A DNA stretch of 64,000 nucleotides from Chlorokybus atmophyticus (Eukaryota > Streptophyta > Chlorokybophyceae > Chlorokybales > Chlorokybaceae), in NCBI GenBank assembly GCA_009103225.1, contig RHPI01001965.1, forward strand, positions 506,104 to 570,103, given 5' to 3'. Position 1 is the stretch's first letter. Each line of letters starts with the position of its first letter. Shown here piece after piece: positions 44,622-55,327 of the stretch. The notes under the pieces were generated by a model. The model did not search any database. It was given only the letters and a program-made list of their open reading frames with translations, and was not told the DNA's origin. Both the position numbers and the translations under genes were made by a program.

Positions 44622-45971
44622 GGTGAAGAAATGCAATGAACGTTGCGGGGTGGCGGGCGTTTTGAACTGTTTGAAAACTAGAAACCTAAAGGTTGGAATT
44701 CGATTGTTACACCTCTCGAGGCCTGCTGCTGGGGGTATTGCAAAGTGAACACACAACTCCATGCAGTCTTGATACAGGTGTAAGAAGTGGAGGTGGGTAT
44801 TCCAAGGGCCGTGATCAGCTCAAATGCATTAATTTTCACATGAAGACCAAAAGCCAGTTTACGGACATGTAAGATCCAAGAAGCGGAGCAAAAGTGTAGC
44901 GTGGGGCTCAAAATGGCGAGGTGAACAGCTAGATGACCGGATGCAAACAACAATTTCGATTTTCAATAACACTAGTAGTATGCTAATTTAACCACCACGC
45001 GTATTTTTCATCGTTTCCCCAATGAGAATTGCTTGAGAAAAAATGCATGCTGCAAGGGAAGTTATCCGTCCACTGCCAGCTTACTCGTCATGTGTTGGTA
45101 TTAATTAGCAATGCATATCGAAGCGTACGTCCGTGCTTTATGCGTAATATTATATGATGAAAAATCGACTGCCTTTGAGTTAAAGGCAATTGATGTGACA
45201 CACTTCTAAGAGCAAATTCAAAATTATTGTAATTTGCAGTTATAATTGCAAATTGCGATTGCATCATTACATATCGAATTGTAAGTCACATATATTACAA
45301 TAATGAACTTATAATGTGTTTTTAGTGACAATCGCTGCTGTAAAAAACTTGATGTTCGTAAAAAAAGATGCAATGTTTTAATATAATGTGTTACAGGTGA
45401 GATTGCATCACTTGCTTTTGCATAGCATCTGCATTGCGTTTGTTAGGTGCTTGAATACACACTCAGCTCAGCACATCAAGCCAATAATCATTGATTTTGA
45501 TTATTAGTGATTATTAATGGTTGTATGTACATATTCATAACCTGTACCTGTAGTTGTACAACCCAAATGAGTACTCTGTAAATTGGTATTATATAGAAGT
45601 TTATCAACACGTTAATATTGTTGGTCTGCAGAGGCCCAAAGCGCACGAATACAGCACCAATGTTGAGATTGTTTGCTACTGCTGTAATAAAAATTAAACA
45701 TCAGCAAGAGTGCGAGCATGACATGCATACAAGTACATAAGCAAAACTGAGCGACTGACCAATTAACCCTCTGTCAAGAACTCACACAATGCAAGCAACA
45801 TGGCATGTCAATGTGATAGGGGAGCAAGTTGGTATTGAGCAAGTAAAGGCAGTACCAAGCAAAGCAAGTATGATAGCTAGCTGGGCCCCTCAACAGGTTT
45901 GGTACGGGAGCAGCAAGAGCAGCGCCTCACTTACACAGAAGCGTACATGTAGTACCATCAAATGACAGGGC
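44622..45971. other. AT-rich intergenic region
   Basis: From about 44,950 the DNA becomes strongly AT-rich (45,000-45,750) with many TTATAAT-like words and no ORF of note. The first 300 bp next to the dCMP deaminase start probably hold its promoter. Nothing else identified. Confidence 0.6.
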
Positions 45972-46307
45972 CTACGCAATTGAGGTTGTAACAGCACGTT
46001 GAAGACGCTCGATCATGTTCAGAACACGTTTGCCTTCACCCATCTGCCCCTCCCAATCTCGCCCCATAAAGGTGGTGAGCTTTGAAACTTTTTCTGCCAA
46101 AAGGAAGAGAAAGTTCACGAGTGAGACAATTGCCTCACGAGGGTCCTGATCATAGGTGCCAAAGGAATGCTCCATCAAGTCCTGCTGTGTCATGCGAATA
46201 GAAAACTCAGGAAATATAGAAGGTGATCTATCATCCACTGAAGCTTCCGCAGCTTTGGCAGCTTGAGACTCATCAGGTGCATCATCCAGATTTGGAATAT
46301 CTTCCAT
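45972..46307 (-). CDS. Orphan 111-aa ORF
   Basis: ATG at 46307 to a stop at 45972. The product has an acidic start (MEDIPNLDDAPDESQAAKAA) followed by an apparently folded part (LMEHSFGTYDQDPREAIVSL, FLFLLAEKVSKL, VLNMIERLQRAVTT). Composition is protein-like, unlike the surrounding repeats. Upstream, an acceptor (ctgttttgcag) near 46393 and a basic open segment suggest a further exon. It sits between AT-rich DNA and a repeat-rich zone that includes a TRIM element, so it could be a transposon-derived (gag-like) or a host gene. Family not recognised. Confidence 0.4.
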   Translation of the reverse strand: MEDIPNLDDAPDESQAAKAAEASVDDRSPSIFPEFSIRMTQQDLMEHSFGTYDQDPREAIVSLVNFLFLLAEKVSKLTTFMGRDWEGQMGEGKRVLNMIERLQRAVTTSIA

Positions 46308-46590
46308 GGGAATTCCCCCTCACGGGAAGGTTGCTCTTTTTCCGAGCTCTCCCCTTTTTAGGTGGGCACCGAGTTTTCTTCCATTTGTCTGCAAAACAGG
46401 CAGAATGGGATGGTGAGAACCTCACCAATGGACCAGGTTGAACGAGAGGATCAAAATGACCCCAAGTTGTAAAAGTCCCAAACAGAGTTCAAACCAGTCC
46501 CAAAATAGGAAAGGTTGGATCTGGAGTGTCACCAAACAGAACAAGTCTGAGTGGGACCAGAATGTCCTAACCCTGTGTTGTCCTCAACCA

Positions 46591-46750
46591 AGTCCCAATC
46601 TCCAGGCCGAAGCCAGAGGGGGAGGGTTTCAGACTAACAAGGTTTGGGAACAGAATTCCCTAGAACCTCCCCACAACTGTTCTAACCAAGTCCCGATCTC
46701 CAGGCCGAAGCCAGAAGGGGAGGGCTTGGGAACAGTTTGGTTTGGAACTT
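46591..46750. repeat. Two-copy tandem repeat of about 100 bp
   Basis: A unit containing ccaggccgaagccaga, ggggaggg and a ttgggaac block occurs at about 46591 and again at about 46690 with a few substitutions. Non-coding. Confidence 0.65.
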
Positions 46751-46902
46751 ACGGATCCGGGTCAAGCGACCCGGCAAAGCTGCTGGCAGGTCACAGGTAC
46801 GTCACAGGCATGCAACAGGCAAGCCACAGGCATGCAACAGGCAAGCCGTACGGTGACTAATCGTGACATGCACTGGCAAGCACAATGACAAGCAATGACA
46901 AG

Positions 46903-47040
46903 CAATCACCGCATGCAATGACAAGCAATCACTGCAAGCAATGATAGTGCACTAAGTGTGACAAACAGTGATGGCACATTAGCAAGCCGCAATCACCGCA
47001 TGCAATGACAGGCAATCACTGCAAGCAATGATAGTGCACT
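46903..47040. repeat. Direct repeats of about 50 bp in a CAATGACAAGCAATC-rich block
   Basis: A segment starting caatcaccgcatgcaatgac and ending aatgatagtgcact appears at about 46903-46953 and about 46990-47040 with one difference. The block from 46790 to 47120 is built of short ggcaagc / gcaatgac words. Looks like degenerate minisatellite sequence. Confidence 0.7.
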
Positions 47041-47327
47041 GGCAAGTCACTGTGTGTAAAACTACACACGTGCACCTGGCAAGCGCCTGGTAAGCAGCTG
47101 ACAAGCAGGCAAGCAGGCAAGTCACCGACGTGTGTGATGGTACCTCACACGTGGAGAGGCCGCCTCTTTGATAGGTGGCTTCAACGTGGAGGTAGCGCAG
47201 GAAAGCGAACTTGAAGCTTGGGCTGCGTGGACGAATAGGAGGCCGCCGCCGACGCCTTCTGATTGGCCAAAAGCAGGTCGCCGCCCCCTATAAGTACCCA
47301 CGTCACCCCCCAGCTCCTGGATACCAA

Positions 47328-47402
47328 TGTAACAGCACCACCGTCGCCGGTGATGCCCCTTCAATTCTGTACCCCAACACCCACACCGCCTATGACAAGC
47401 CT
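47328..47402 (-). mobile_element. LTR-like sequence with adjacent possible primer-binding site
   Basis: Begins TGTAACAG on the plus strand (ends CTGTTACA on the minus). On the minus strand it is followed at once by TTGGTATCCAGG, resembling a tRNA-iMet primer-binding site. It shares a conserved block with 21003-21076. No second LTR copy was found nearby, so this is probably a broken element next to the intact TRIM. Confidence 0.4.
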
Positions 47403-47442
47403 TTCAACGGCGTGGCCGCCACTGAGCAGAGAACTGAAAAAA

Positions 47443-47521
47443 TGTCACAGCCCACTCGACCACAAAAGACTTGATGCTTTTATGGTCGATTTATGGTAAT
47501 TTGATGTACCTTCCCGTTACA
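47443..47521 (-). repeat. 3' LTR of TRIM element
   Basis: 79 bp with TG...CA termini, about 94% identical to 47892-47970. On the minus strand a polypurine tract (a run of G then AA) lies directly before it at 47522-47531, as expected before a 3' LTR. Confidence 0.8.
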
Positions 47522-47891
47522 TTCCCCCCCATTTAAGAACGCTGACGTCCTCGGCAGCTGGCGCTCATCAGCTGGGGAATCTTCCCAGGGGTCTGATTTA
47601 GGGTCGGTTACCGGCCCCACCACCCAAGGACCGGCCAGTTTAGGCCCATACCGGTCAACGCGCGCATAGCGCTGCCGGCCCCACAGGTCGCGTCGCCGCG
47701 ATAGGCAGGTCGCGCCTTGCCGCGCCGACTGAACTGGTCAGTTCGGCGCGACTGCCATTATGCAAGTCGCGACCCATTAATGATGGCACTTATAAAGTGA
47801 CCATTTACGATGTTATTGGATCGAGAAACAACGACCGCGAAATTCGTGTGCAAGGCAGGAATCGAATTCGGGTCTCAAGCTCCGATACCAA

Positions 47892-47970
47892 TGTCACAGC
47901 CCACTCGACCACAAAAGACTTGGTGCTTTTATGGTCGATTTGTGGTAATGTAATGTACCTTCCTGTTACA
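47892..47970 (-). repeat. 5' LTR of TRIM element
   Basis: Partner of 47443-47521: same length, TG...CA ends, five mismatches. The primer-binding-site-like sequence starts one base inside it on the minus strand. Confidence 0.8.
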
Positions 47971-48028
47971 GAGGTTGTGTGCAGCCATGCCATGCAAGCT
48001 TTCAACCACGTGCTTCACCTAAATGCAA

Positions 48029-48386
48029 GTGCCCACACGCATGCTTGACTTGCATGTTGTAAACAACACAGCGATGAAACCTCACTCACTGATTATCGGT
48101 GTCTTTTAACACTGTTGTGCGTGCAAGTACAAGGCTAGTTGTTGTAATTAAAAATCATAGACATATACAGTGTCAACCACTCTACCTTGCGCGTTCCCGA
48201 GCCAGGCGTGCCCACACGCATGCTTGACTTGCATGTTGTAAACAATACAGCGATGAAACCTCACTCACTGATTGTCGGTATCTTTTAACACTGTTGTGCG
48301 TGCAAGTACAAGGCGAGTTGTTGTAATTGAAAAGCATGGACATCTACAGTGTCAACCACTCTACCTTGCGCATTTCCGAGCCAGGG
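48029..48386. repeat. Tandem duplication of a 179-bp unit
   Basis: 48029-48207 and 48208-48386 are adjacent copies about 93-95% identical, starting gtgcccacacgcatgcttga. On the minus strand each copy begins with the end of an exon and its GTAGAG donor, so the 5' splice site of the minus-strand exon at 48365 is duplicated at 48186. Confidence 0.9.
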
Positions 48387-48485
48387 TGCATACTCTACCG
48401 CACGATCCAATGACGAAAGCTCCAACGAAGCTACATATATCCATTCCAACAACAACATTTCGGTGACTCTTTTCTTCTCAGCATC
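48365..48485 (-). CDS. Internal exon of an unidentified minus-strand gene
   Basis: A strong acceptor (tttattgcag) at 48486-48495 and donor CAAG-GTAGAG bound a 121-nt open segment. It encodes DAEKKRVTEMLLLEWIYVAS, then LELSSLDRAVEYAPWLGNAQ. The sequence is protein-like with an amphipathic helix. I do not recognise the family. Other exons of the same gene probably lie upstream (higher coordinates, same strand), but I could not assemble a consistent frame. Confidence 0.4.
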
Positions 48486-51400
48486 CTGCAATAAAACAAA
48501 CACTCTCAGCACATTACGTTCACGTTTTGCATAGGTTGGTTTGAATGCAAGTATGAGTATTGTAGTTCCCAATACGAAGGCACTTACTTGCCACATGGCT
48601 CAAGTGTCATTCTTGCACCATTTTGCCAAAGCATTAAGTGAGCGCTTGTCACTGCATGCATGTTCTTGTCGCGCGCCAACCAACTCCACACCTCCGCAAG
48701 TGCTTAACGAGCACGATTTTTCTTTTCCAACTGCAGTGCGTTAGGTCACGATGCACTGTCCACAAGATCTCGAATAAAATAAGCTTGTTTCTATACAGCG
48801 CAAACATGTTGGACATGTGCATGCTCAGACAGTCATATGCTCACCACATTTGTTTGCAATGCACGCATGCACATGCAGATATCCCCGCGCACACACATGC
48901 TTGCTTGCACGTGCACACGCGCATGCTCGCGTGCGCGCACACACATATGTGCGCACACGCACACTCTGCATGCACATATACCAACACGCAATAACTCTGA
49001 CGCACGCACACACACACGCATGCACGCATGCATGCGGGTGTGCGTGTCCACTCACTCATTCACTCAGCGTGCATAATCTACTCTCCTTTTAAGTTCACAC
49101 TTGGTCCTTAATAAACAAATACTTATATGGCAAAGATGTTTACCTCCATATAAGTATACATTTAATATATACAAGTATTTAAATGTATATAACATACTTA
49201 CAATCAGAATAAGTGCATAATAAATAATAGAAGTATACCGCATCTTTCTTTGTAAGCATAGGGGTACTTATAGTGAACCACACGGTGTCACGCAGCAGTG
49301 TAATGCTGCGGCGTCGCGCAACAGCATTACACAATGACTTTGTGACAATGCTGCGCAACGTGACCCTCCTTGTAGATATACTCTCTGCTAAACTTGCAGG
49401 TTTTTCATGAAAATAGTCTAGGTTTACATGCATATAAGTATTCCTTACAACCAACAGTATTTGAGAGGAAACCATCGGTTCCCTCTCAGTATATGTTTAC
49501 AAAGCATTTATGATTACAACACGATACTTATAGCCCGAGTAGACTGTAGCTGCAGACATGCAAACGCGGCTGTGCTGAATATACACTAGGTGGACAAATG
49601 TATACACACAAGCACATAAACACACACGCATGCTGAAGGCACAAACATGGACACGTGAGTGCTTGTTGTTGTGCATATGCATATTTATTACGTACTTGCG
49701 CACACGCCGGCATAGTAGCACACCCCTGTTGTACACCACTTATCGGCCATTCCATGTATCAAGAAAGTTGCGCTGGCCAACAGCGTTGTCGCTCATACAA
49801 AAAATATTTGCTTGCCCTCATTTTGCCGTGAGCTTTGGAATAGGCAAATTTTCCTTGGAAACTCTTGTACTTACTCACGCCAAGTATCTACACAATGCAC
49901 ACGCAACTCCACTGTTCATTCGACAACTTACCTATGTGGAATGCCATGCCACATACCTATCACTGTTGTGGCATCTCAGCTAAATAGATACAGGTCTTGC
50001 TCACGATTGGTTGCAATTTTTTGCTGCTTTAAAGCAGCACATGGCAACGGGTCATGTTGTGCACTTGGCGCGGGCATGCTCTACACTGCATCTCACACAC
50101 AAAGTTGTTGTGCATGTGTGGACCGCATCAACGTGTCAATCAAGAAACCTGATGTTGATGCTTCCATTCTTCCGAAGCGATGACCGCTTGCTTGTAAGCT
50201 TGCATGCACCGTGGTGTAAACTCAAAGGCTATGATGGGTTGTGTGTCAAGTGCAATTTGCTGAACATACCTGAACTTTTGCCACGGTATGTACAGTAAGG
50301 TGTCGGCACCGCTCCACTGCATTGTCCACAAAAGCGTATCTTGTCTATCATCTATCCAATCGGAGTAAACATATATAGGTCTTTGGAGACCAATGTGCAT
50401 GCATGTCAATTGGTATATAGCATAAGAAGTCGATACTCGCGCTTACTTCTGTCGTCATGAAGCGACGCAAGGTAGTGACAATCTCTGTCTGACTTTCCTC
50501 AAGCTGCTTTATCATGCGCTCCATTTCTGTCACTTGACGCTCAGCAATAGACGTAGGCACCATGTTGGCCTCATGTATCCTCCCTCCATCTTCCACTTTT
50601 GTAAAATATGTTGCGTGCCCACTGTTATCAGATGTGCAATGACCGCGACACACAGCACATTGATTACGCCAACATGTGAGTCACTTACCTGTTCGTTGCC
50701 GCTTTTGCTGATTTGGCGGCATCGCACGCTGTTCAGGGAAGCCTTGTGGCCGTGTCGTACAGAGCAATTGCTTGTGTACAATATATATAGGATGCAGAGA
50801 TTGTGGCATGTATCACAATGTGAGGCATGCATTGCACACCACACACAACAGCACACAACACTGACATTCACCACCGGGTGCTCTTCCTACTTACTATCTA
50901 CCTAACTTCACTACTAGCCCAAACCCCGTTAGACAAGCATGCATGCACGCGCATCACCTGCACCACGGCCGTTTGTTAGCGGCTCCATCATCCAGCAGGC
51001 AGCAGCAGCAGCGTCAGCTGACTCAACGGACTCCCCCTCCTCCGCCCACATCACCGCCGCCACCCACTACAGCGTCGTCCCTGCTCAACGCGACTGCGTC
51101 GTTAGGGTTTGCGCCCATCGGCGCGCAGCATGCATATGCACAGCACGCCGCACTCCCTGTCGCAGTGCCGTTGCTGTGTGCGCCTACTTCGTGTGCTAAG
51201 CATTGCACATGGATGTCAGTCTATGCCTGCATGCATTGCTTTATACGTGCGTTGTGTCTGTGCATGAGTGTGCGCGTCTCTGTGTGCTGGTATGTCTACT
51301 TAATATGTGTGTGTCTCTCTGTCTGTTTGAGTTGAACGTGCGTGTGTGTATGCGATTTTTGTATTTTACGTTTGACTTGTGCGTGCGTTTGTGTATGCCA

Positions 51401-52159
51401 TTCTGTGTGTTTCAGTGTGTCCGTGTGTGGGTGGGTGCATGTGTGAGTGCGCAGTGCTGCCGCTGAATGTCTCTGGCTGCTAGCATGCGCCCTCAACCAC
51501 AGCTACCCGACGCCATCACCCTAGCTCATCCGCAAGCAGGCGGCGCACGCCAGCTGCTGCTGGCCGTCGCCCACTCTGACCAGTAACAACAACCAGCAGC
51601 TTATAGGAATATATGAAAAACAACTTGTGTGTGTAGTGTATGTCATGAACCCGAGCCCGACCTTGCCAACATTCACATTGTCAGGTTCGTCATACGGGTT
51701 GTGAACAAATGACACACTACTCAGTTGTTGGAAGGTTCAATTCAAGAGACATCAACAAGCTGGGATGAAAATGTTTTGAATGAAGTCTCTGCTCAATGCC
51801 ATTCGCATACGTGGTGATGACAGTTTTATGTCAGTCAATTGCTGCAGATATGCCGTACCAGTTATGTAGAAAAGTGGAGACCATGTCGCACAGGAGTCTT
51901 CTGACTGCTCAACTATTTGCGTGTGAATTATCATTCATATCAAAGAGCACTCCTTGACATCACAATACAATGCATTGCGCCAAACAAAGGTCAGAGCCTT
52001 CACCTAGATTATCTAAACATAATGTGGCAAAGTTAAGATAACCCACACGGGTGAGGTTGTCATCATTGCGCAATGGTGCAGACTTTAACAATGGAGGCAA
52101 ACCACATGTAATGCACGCATGCATTCCAAGCAAGCCGAAATCAACCCGCGCTACCGCAA
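48486..52159. other. Region with scattered candidate minus-strand exons, gene structure unresolved
   Basis: Dense CA/TG microsatellite at 48860-49030, AT-rich DNA at 49090-49500, and several open minus-strand pieces: about 50180-50330 (WSGADTLLYIPWQKF), 50447-50600, 51680-51720 (SSVSFVHNPYDEPDNV) and 51770-51930. They may belong to the same gene as the 48365-48485 exon. On the plus strand 50939-51199 shows low-complexity Ala/Ser/Pro ORFs that I do not trust. Confidence 0.4.
50447..50600 (-). CDS. Candidate coiled-coil exon of an unidentified gene
   Basis: Ends at a consensus donor (ACAGAA-GTAAGC). Encodes MVPTSIAERQVTEMERMIKQ followed by LEESQTEIVTTLRRFMTTE, a heptad-like helical sequence. 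The acceptor side is uncertain. Possibly part of the same gene as 48365-48485. Confidence 0.4.
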
Positions 52160-54018
52160 TCAACCCATTCTTTCAATGTACAACATGGTGTTAGTGACAA
52201 CCCCCGCTTCCACCAACGTGAGGTCCTTATCAACCGCCTGTAGCCTGCGCATGTGTGTGAGTATAAACACTCTGCACACAATCTCGTGCATCCACAACAA
52301 AACGTCCACATCCGTGCACATACCTTCGTTTGCCACCGACACACGGCACCACAAGTGCAAACTCCTCCTCGCCTACCTGCTCCATCGACTCCACCTAAAA
52401 TAGATACAACGTAAGCGTGCCATACAATAACAACAACAATAACAACAACAATGACCAACTCTTACCCACTCAAACAGGGTGCTCACGCTGGTATCATAAA
52501 GCCACACCCGCTTCGCAGTCGAGCCATCCAACAACCGAACTGCCAACGCGACAGCTTTCGGGTCTGTGCGCGCGGGCTCGGGAGGCAGCAATGCACGTTT
52601 GCTCCCCTTTGCAGCCTGGTTTGTAAGCACATCCCTTAGCACGTGTCGTATGACCCACTCATAGTGATCAACCGATTATGTTGTTGTCGTAAATGTTGAC
52701 AAAGTCACACAACTGCTTACGCCCTTGCCTTGATAGCTTGCTCGCGCTCGGCTGCAGCCTCTAAATCACGCTGCCGCCTGGATTCCTCCTCGTGCAAACG
52801 CTCCTGCAAGCAAGCAAGCAAGCAGGCAACAACCGTAAGGAAATCACGCATGCTGACACCAGGTCAATGTCCCGGCCACAAGAACACCCTCCTTGACATT
52901 TACTGCAAGGTGTCCATGCCATGCACATTGCACCAACGGCACAAGTAACTCAGCAAACACGCCATGATCAGTCACCTGTTCTAGGCGACGGGCCTCTTCG
53001 CGCTCACGGTCTGCCTGCAATGACGCCTGGTATGCTTCGTCCTGCAAGACACGCGCGTACGTGTGTGCACTGGTTCAAGTGCATGATGCTCATCCATGCA
53101 TCCCCCCGGGGGGAATCAAAGCGCCCGCACGCTGTATCCGTATGTAAGTGTGCCAGTGTGTGCATGCTTGCGTATGCGTGGACCACCGTCGCGCAACAAT
53201 GCAGAGGTGAACTATGCCTGTGATGTGCGCATGTAAGCACATGCTGCGTGCTGCTCACTCCAAAGCTAGGTGGTGTACCTGCTCTTTGCGCAGCAGGCTG
53301 TCGTACTCCCTTTGCGCCACTGCTGCATGCGCCGCCTCTGTCTGGTCAACAAATCAAACAGCACACATGCAGTCACCGAGTGCTGTCAAACCTGTTATGA
53401 CAACTGAATCGTTTGTGTATGAAACACAGAGAGATTCTCTCACCAACTCCTGGCGCACGCTGTCGTCCAGGTGCTGCGCCCTTTGCCACTGCGCCGCGCG
53501 GGCTTCAGCTACCGCCACTGCCTCCCTGCGCTCCCTCTCAGCCCTCTGAAAGCAAGACACGCATTGCATTCGCAACGTCCTCACCCACTATGTCACTATG
53601 CCAAGGCATAAATGGCAGTAACCACAACAGCTTCAATACACAACTCAACCTGGCGTAAAGCCAGAGCGGTGCGGTCTCTTAGCCGCCGCTGCTGCTCCTC
53701 ACGCGCCAACCCTGTGTACGCACTGTTTTCACACACACACACACACATGCATGCATGCTCGCACGCACGCACGCACGCACCCACCCACGTACTGACACAT
53801 CCATGCACGTGTAAACTTCCAACTGTTTCATGCCACACTGGACAACACAGGCAAGAACACACTCCAATGCACACTAGCATACCAACACTGTCTTCCTGCG
53901 GCGTTTGTCTTCGCTGCAGCGTCGCGGCTGAGTCGCTGTCGGCAACATCAGCGGCGCCTTCTGCTGCGCACGCACCCAAGAGAGAAAAGCGGTGTTGACT
54001 TGACATGGTGGTTGACAT
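52160..54018 (-). CDS. UBX-domain protein with UBA-less coiled-coil region (PUX/FAF type, 9 exons)
   Basis: UBX domains bind the p97/CDC48 ATPase and recruit it to ubiquitinated clients. Exons 54018-53883, 53711-53650, 53545-53444, 53341-53279, 53041-52976, 52803-52729, 52615-52466, 52394-52324 and 52244-52160 join in phase to 269 residues. After a short N-terminus comes a charged helical region with DEAYQASLQADRERE, the signature preceding UBX in FAF2 and plant PUX relatives. The UBX domain follows: VALAVRLLDGSTAKRVWLYD, STLFEWVESM, EEFALVVPCVGGKRR and a final strand ending TNTMLYIERMG. Neither a UBA nor a thioredoxin-like UAS domain is visible, although FAF2 has both. Intron 6 must use a GC donor (AAG-GCAAGG) for the frame to continue. 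Confidence 0.85.
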
Positions 54019-55327
54019 AGTTCAGATTTCCAGAGCATGTGTGTATGATGAAATTCATGTGCGATGGCGCTGAGCCTTGCGCTAGTTACTGGTTGGTATC
54101 CAGCACTTTTGCGTGACTTGGAATTTGGTCAACGGACAACCAAGGTGTGGACCATGTATTGTTATCATGGGTGAAATGAGGTCAGGTCCCACTGCAGCCA
54201 AGGACGAGGCATAGCAAAAGCGACAGCACAGCGACAAGACCTTTCTTGGCATGAAGGGGGCTGGCGTATGAGATTTCTTTCCCTTTGTCCTCGTGCTGGT
54301 GCTGGTGCTGGTGCTGGCTGCTATCCATCCCCCTCCCGACGACGAGCCTGCGCGTGCCGCTGCTTCCCCGCTTCCATATGGTGGCGGTGGCGGCGATGAC
54401 GACCAGCACCAGCATCAGCACCACCGCCGCCGCCGCCGCCCATGGCATGGTCGGTGCCACACTCGTCAGCACGCTTGCTGCAACAGACCAACCTACAACC
54501 GAGTGTTGGGATGTCCCAGCTCCGCGTGTGGGTAAAGCATGTTACTGAGTTGCCCAGTCATCGCAGCAACACAGCGGCAGCAGCAGCAGCAGCAGCAGTC
54601 GTCTGCTGCTGCTACTACTTCCTTGTCACCTTCTGGGCTTGATTTGTGCATGATGAACCCATCTCTGCGTATAATCGTGGAGATAAGGGCAAGAGGGACG
54701 AGCGCCTGTGTCCGTGCCATCTCGGAGCTTGCAAGTCAAGTGTGTTTTTTGCTGTTTGCATGGGACATTGCGATGCAGAAGTGCTGGTGCTGCTGCAACT
54801 ACAACAGCAATGATACGGGCGTGCACGCAAATATAGGCTCAGAGACCCGCACGTGTTTCTTGAGAGCACGAGCATGTGTGTACCCACTATGACCTCCAGG
54901 CTATCAAATGTGAGTACAGCATGCACATAACAGTGGAGAAGTGCTGCTCGGAGAAGATGCTTATGCTTCGAGTAGGGCAGCACATGCATGCACATATGCT
55001 GCCCTATTCGAAGCATAAGCATCTTAGGCAACCAGATATGTATGAGTATTGCCCTAACCAACCGGCACACCATGCACTTTGCACGCAGACCTCTCAGACA
55101 AGGCTGATTTGCTGAGCAATACCGGTCGGGGTCAGCAGTTGATGCTGGTAATGAATGCTTTGCGATCGGCAAGGCACGAACACATCTTGCTTTGAAAGAA
55201 TGTACAAAGGGTGCAGCCCAACAGAGCTCCCGTCCAAGCGCCGCAAATTTTCACCATCATTGAAGCGCCGAACCAACCGGTTACGACCCTGTAACGCTAA
55301 ACCCTGCTCGTGACAAAATGACGCTGC
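54019..55327. other. Intergenic region with CTG/CAG, GCT repeats and a long hairpin
   Basis: Short runs of ctggtg (about 54292-54318), caccagcat/ccgccg (54399-54440) and cagcag/ctgctg (54573-54613) give spurious poly-Ala, poly-Gln and poly-Cys ORFs. A 29-bp-arm hairpin lies at 54954-55025. No gene assigned. Confidence 0.55.
54954..55025. repeat. Near-perfect inverted repeat, 29-bp arms, 14-nt loop
   Basis: Left arm 54954-54982 and right arm 54997-55025 are reverse complements except one position that would be a G-U pair in RNA transcribed from the plus strand. The loop contains catgcatg. It lies in intergenic DNA between the UBX and CSN3 genes. It could be a MITE-like element or a small-RNA precursor. 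Confidence 0.85.

Larger units (their letters stand above)
47443..47970 (-). mobile_element. TRIM (terminal-repeat retrotransposon in miniature), 528 bp
   Basis: Non-autonomous LTR retrotransposon read on the minus strand. It has a 79-bp 5' LTR (47970-47892), then after one base TTGGTATCGGAGC, close to the plant initiator tRNA-Met primer-binding site TGGTATCAGAGC. A non-coding internal region of about 370 bp follows, then a polypurine tract and a 79-bp 3' LTR. The LTRs differ at 5 positions, so the insertion is not very recent. Flanks (gaaaaaa and gaggttg) show no clear 5-bp target duplication, so one end may have been altered. The internal region contains a GC-rich imperfect palindrome near 47720-47755. 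Confidence 0.75.

Noticed and set aside
44310..44640. Plus-strand ORFs with poly-Ala and poly-Pro over the dCMP deaminase first exon
   Set aside because: They are antisense to the Gly-rich exon and are produced by a CCG repeat. Only the minus-strand frame links by splice phase to a known enzyme.
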